Source of the DNA: Strongylocentrotus droebachiensis
Taxonomy: Eukaryota; Echinodermata; Echinoidea; Camarodonta; Strongylocentrotidae
DNA length: 64,000 nucleotides
Assembly (NCBI GenBank): GCA_035222895.1
Contig: JAVYIG010004986.1
Location: 62,001 to 126,000 of the forward strand
Direction of reading: 5' to 3'
Shown here: positions 61,067 to 64,000 of the stretch, in pieces
How positions within the stretch are numbered: position 1 is the first letter of the stretch
Layout of the letters: each line of letters starts with the position of its first letter
Translations under genes and position numbers: made by a program
Notes under the pieces: generated by a model
The model's input: only the letters and a program-made list of their open reading frames with translations
The model's database searches: none
Told to the model about the DNA's origin: nothing

Positions 61067-62416
61067 CATTAGAATTCTGTAATCAAACATATTTTTAACA
61101 AGACAGATGTAACAATGAATATACATATAATAACAAGTAGAAATGTACCAACAAAATTTGTGTACACACAAAAGAATTTGCACTGAAAACCTTAAACTCC
61201 AATATAAAACCTATATATATGATTTTCCTTCAAATGTAAACTTATTTACATGTACAGGCATAAAAATCCATTTATTGATTGAATTCATACGTTTACACTG
61301 GAACACACATTTGATCAATTTCATATACTGGTATATGTGAAGTGCTGTATGTACTTTGACATGAAGAAAAATTTATTATCTGTGACTTACAAACTGTGAC
61401 TAAAACCTAATGATTATAAATAGGTTTAACAGTTGCAGAAGTCAGAATTGCTTCACTTTAGTTGTACTTTGCAACATTGTAACATTTAAATATATTTATC
61501 TACATTAGGCATTCTACATGATGGACATCACTATTTCTATTAATTGTAAATAGGTGAATCAATCCATAACCTACAGGAAGTACTGATAACCACCTCTACC
61601 TAGAGTATATTTTAAACTTAACTAATTCTCAGTTCCTTCCAGCATATATTTTCTAAGACTGTCTATATCAGACAGTCCAGATTTGTCTTGAACTGCCCAA
61701 CTAAAATATGAACGGCTATGAAAATTGAGATAACTTACAAGTTAGTTTGCAGAAGAAGACCTTATCACTAGTCACTATACCAAGCAGAAATTTAGCTATT
61801 TGGATAAGACTTGCCTGACACATACTAATCATTAATTCATTGTTAAAGTTTCAAAGCAGTTTCTGATTGCTCACTACTTGTGGTAGTTTCAAATATTTAT
61901 GGGCAGCTGAAAGAAATAGATGATTAAAATCCTCACAAATACAATTTAAGATTAGTTAATGCCCCAAACATACAGTAATTGATCCTATACTTTAACAAAT
62001 ATGAGGCAGATTTGTTAAATGCAGAAGAAAAGAGAATAATAGCAGGTACTGGGATATCTTTATATTTAATGCATTTCCAGTAACAAATGACTGATGAAAG
62101 CATTGTACAGAGTAGATACATGTAGTAGGGTACAGTGCTGTTATGTAGTTTCAGCTATTGCACTAGAGTGCCTTGAGCATCTGATTATGGGGTTGGAGCT
62201 TGATGAAGAAACAAGATATTAAACAGGCATATAGTAATTAAAAATGATATTCTGTGAATGCCACCTTAGAAATAATCCTCATACAAAGAGGATGATAAGG
62301 GCAAAGAAAATTAGAGCCAAGAAAATGCTTGTCTAAATCTGCAAACTGGCATTGCTTGAAATAGACACTGTATATTCATGTTGGCAATGGCGAATCCTAG
62401 CTGTACAAGATTTTAC

Positions 62417-62471
62417 CATTTTCTATTTCGAGGATCTTCTGTCCAATTATCAGGTTCAACAACTGGAACAA
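62417..62471 (-). CDS. CACNA2D: Candidate mutually exclusive exon 2 of 4 (RNRKW type)
   Basis: The exon is 55 bp with acceptor TTTTAATTCTAG and donor ATG|GTAAAA. It supplies two bases, 17 codons (VPVVEPDNWTEDPRNRK) and two bases of Trp. VEPD...RNRKW resembles the WEPD...CRNRKW segment of vertebrate alpha2delta-3 as I recall it. A second in-frame acceptor 9 bp downstream (TGTTCCAG) would give a 46-bp exon starting at 62462. I prefer the longer form because it is the same length as the cassette at 60370-60424. Confidence 0.7.
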
Positions 62472-62609
62472 CTAGAATTAAAATCAGTGGGGTGTTATTA
62501 GAATAACTAAAGAAATCATTATATATTGCATGCTTTAGAGGTTCTATAACTTTATAGGTTCTATGGTTCAATGTTTGTTTGTTTGTTTGTTGCTTTTATT
62601 TTAGCACGG

Positions 62610-62655
62610 TGGCATACTTCAGCCAATGGCTGTTCTTCAGCATGGCCGTGCATAT
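62610..62655. repeat. Short hairpin GCACGG...CCGTGC
   Basis: GCACGGTGGCATACTTCAGC and GCATGGCCGTGC frame a small inverted repeat between alternative exons 2 and the array's unalternate flank. Possibly the end of a mobile element; origin not identified. Confidence 0.4.
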
Positions 62656-63277
62656 AAAAAAGCAATCACAATTTTCCAAAGAAACATAAATTATAGATTA
62701 ACATGGTTAACATACAAAGTTAAGTAAAACATACACATATGTATATACACATAGGTAATAAGTTAATAGGTAAGAAGGCGAGAAATCCAAACAAGCCCTA
62801 AGTACAAAAAAGGAAACGAACAGAGAAAAAAAAATAGAAGAAAAAACAAATCAGTTGTTTTTGTTTGCTATTAAAAGTCAAACATGATATTACACATATT
62901 ATAAACTCCTTTTGAGAGCATAGTAAGTTGGTTTATATTTAGTTTCTACACGCCATAATAACTTAAACTTTTCTTTTTGAAGCACGTTTTAATTCTTGGT
63001 AAAGTAAATTTACGAGGAGCATTTCTTAAGCTATAGGAAGTGTATTTAAAAATTTAAATTCAAAATTTGCATACATGTGTAAAACAAAATTTGTACAGAC
63101 ACGTGTATGATGGATGTTAGATTGCATCATTTCGCACTTGTACCAAATTATTTTGTTAGTGGAGCAGTATACCATTTATTTTCTTCAAAAATAGTTAAAT
63201 CTATCATTGGGTGCATGCATGGTTGAGAAAACGGAGGAACATTTAAAAAATCTATAAGTGTTGTTATGATCGTGAGT

Positions 63278-63340
63278 CCATGTGCTGAGAGCCAAAAAGA
63301 CGTTTTACTTAGAATTAACGCCCTTCCAGCTCTCAACAAA
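63278..63340. repeat. Small dispersed hairpin repeat
   Basis: GCTGAGAGCCAAAAAGACGT and TTAACGCCCTTCCAGCTCTC can pair. Related words occur at about 26170-26230 and 51677-51700, so it is a small repeat family. Confidence 0.5.
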
Positions 63341-63418
63341 AGATTTGTATGATCATTTAGTTAAGTCTAATGACCTCCCTCTCAGGAAGCACAAACAATT
63401 CTAAGGGGAGATCGTTAC

Positions 63419-63461
63419 CATTTTCTTATGCGAGGGTCAGGTATGTCCCTAACTTCTTTCG
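63419..63461 (-). CDS. CACNA2D: Candidate mutually exclusive exon 1 of 4 (RIRKW type)
   Basis: The 43-bp exon has a strong acceptor (CTCTCCTTACAG) and ends AAATG before donor GTAACG. It contributes two bases, 13 codons (KEVRDIPDPRIRK) and two bases that form the Trp codon with the constant exon at 52844. It aligns at its end with DPRNRKW and DVRRRGW of the sister exons. Start and end phases are the same in all four. It is the most upstream cassette seen; more may lie beyond the window. No transcript evidence is available here. Confidence 0.6.
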
Positions 63462-64000
63462 CTGTAAGGAGAGAAATGATACATAATACACTGTGCATTT
63501 CAAAGTTCTGTCTTCATTATAGTTGCATCCCTTTGTTGACACTGAAAAAACACTCACACATTGCAATCCAAAGATCATGAGTTTATATTATTGAACATTT
63601 GCATTTGACATCAATCAACTTGAAGTGCCTAACAAATCATTGACTTTTCTTCAAAATACCTAGTTTTTTTTTTTTAATATTTTTCGCAAATTTCTAATAG
63701 AACTGTCAATGTTGGATGTTTATTTGTTCAATTTTCAAATGCAACATAAATATAGTGTGTAAATCGTAGTCAAAGAGTTGTAAAACAAAAACAAGATCAA
63801 GAACAAGCTACTTGCAGATTAATCTTCGTTAATGTTAAAGGTCTTTTAATGTTAACTGAACCCTTAGAGAAACTACAACAACAGCACTCAAGATTTTTCG
63901 ATTATGTATGCACAGCCAATTCATATTTGTAATATACCTATTCCTATACCTAATGTTATAGTCACAACTCATAGTGCATTGTTATGCATGTGTGTTTCCT
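63462..64000. other. Intron sequence at the right edge, nothing recognised
   Basis: AT-rich sequence without a recognisable exon. The exon before the cassette array, expected to end one base into a codon (probably the Ala or Val codon after Tyr-Pro), was not found and should lie beyond the window. Confidence 0.5.

Larger units (their letters stand above)
6911..63461 (-). other. CACNA2D: Voltage-gated calcium channel alpha-2/delta subunit gene, 5' end missing
   Basis: This is the main gene of the window. The family encodes large extracellular glycoproteins that join CaV1/CaV2 channels, raise their surface level and act at synapses; vertebrate ones are cleaved into alpha2 and delta and held by a membrane or GPI anchor. 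Exons were chained by hand using acceptor AG, donor GT and codon phase. From 52844 to 6911 every junction fits except 9193 to 7919. The product contains, in order, a VWA domain with an intact MIDAS (DSSGS), Cache-like repeats (NGYILLHP, DDGGFIIA), cysteines typical of the delta part (ECVNCSR) and a hydrophobic C-terminal tail. It mixes features of vertebrate alpha2delta-1/2 (DVRRRGW, PRYR) and alpha2delta-3/4 (RNRKW, NDTR, RRRP..C.AF), which suggests a single ancestral-type gene. The signal peptide and N-terminal exons are outside the window. The introns hold most of the repeats listed separately. Confidence 0.93.

Noticed and set aside
63173..63200. A possible fifth cassette exon reading LTIFEENKW, in the same two-in, two-out phase
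   Set aside because: It lacks both arginines of the R-x-R-x-W motif and its acceptor (CCAATGATAG) is weak. It may be chance or a dead cassette; not counted.
1..64000. CRISPR arrays, operons, rRNA or true tRNA genes
   Set aside because: None seen. The sequence is an animal nuclear gene region; the only tRNA-like signal is the SINE near 8925 and the primer site in the Gypsy element.

Overview
This is an animal nuclear genome window: AT-rich, with short exons (24-138 bp) separated by long introns and many small DNA transposons. The type of repeats (foldback elements, MITEs with GGGCCC-type ends, a tRNA-primed Ty3/Gypsy element, a tRNA-like SINE) and the gene sequences suggest a marine invertebrate deuterostome, most likely an echinoderm such as a sea urchin. 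The species is an inference, not proven here.

Two host genes lie tail to tail. At the left edge (454-510, + strand) is the last coding exon of a mitochondrial carnitine/acylcarnitine carrier (SLC25A20-like). From about 63.46 kb down to 6.91 kb, on the minus strand, is most of one gene for a voltage-gated calcium channel alpha-2/delta subunit (CACNA2D). I could chain about 33 constant exons by hand with matching splice phases from the start of the VWA domain (52844) to the stop codon (6911). Together they give about 855 codons, close to what I recall for the same part of human alpha2delta-1. The N-terminal exons lie beyond the right edge.

The most interesting feature is at 59.1-63.5 kb. Four short exons share the same unusual phase (two bases in, two bases out). 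All encode alternatives for one segment ending R-x-R-(K/G)-W, just before the constant exon that starts Y-I-Q. Including two of them, or none, makes an early stop, so exactly one must be used. This segment carries the RRR/RNR motif that separates gabapentin-binding from non-binding vertebrate alpha2delta proteins. It is also part of the R-x-W-Y amino-acid-binding motif of the dCache domain. The array may therefore be a splicing switch for ligand sensing in a single alpha2delta gene.

The introns hold mobile DNA. A Ty3/Gypsy LTR retrotransposon at 38314-43763 has 185-bp LTRs that read as identical, a 5-bp target duplication, and gag and pol in different frames. A 4.8-kb foldback element at 53696-58520 has arms made of about 350-bp units rich in AGGTCA half-sites and carries a decayed gene inside. 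There are also several MITEs (one nested in the arm of a palindrome), a 22-bp minisatellite, a tandem duplication that copied a splice donor, and microsatellites. The main unresolved point in the gene model is the junction between 9193 and 7919, where the conserved frame cannot be joined with the obvious splice sites.
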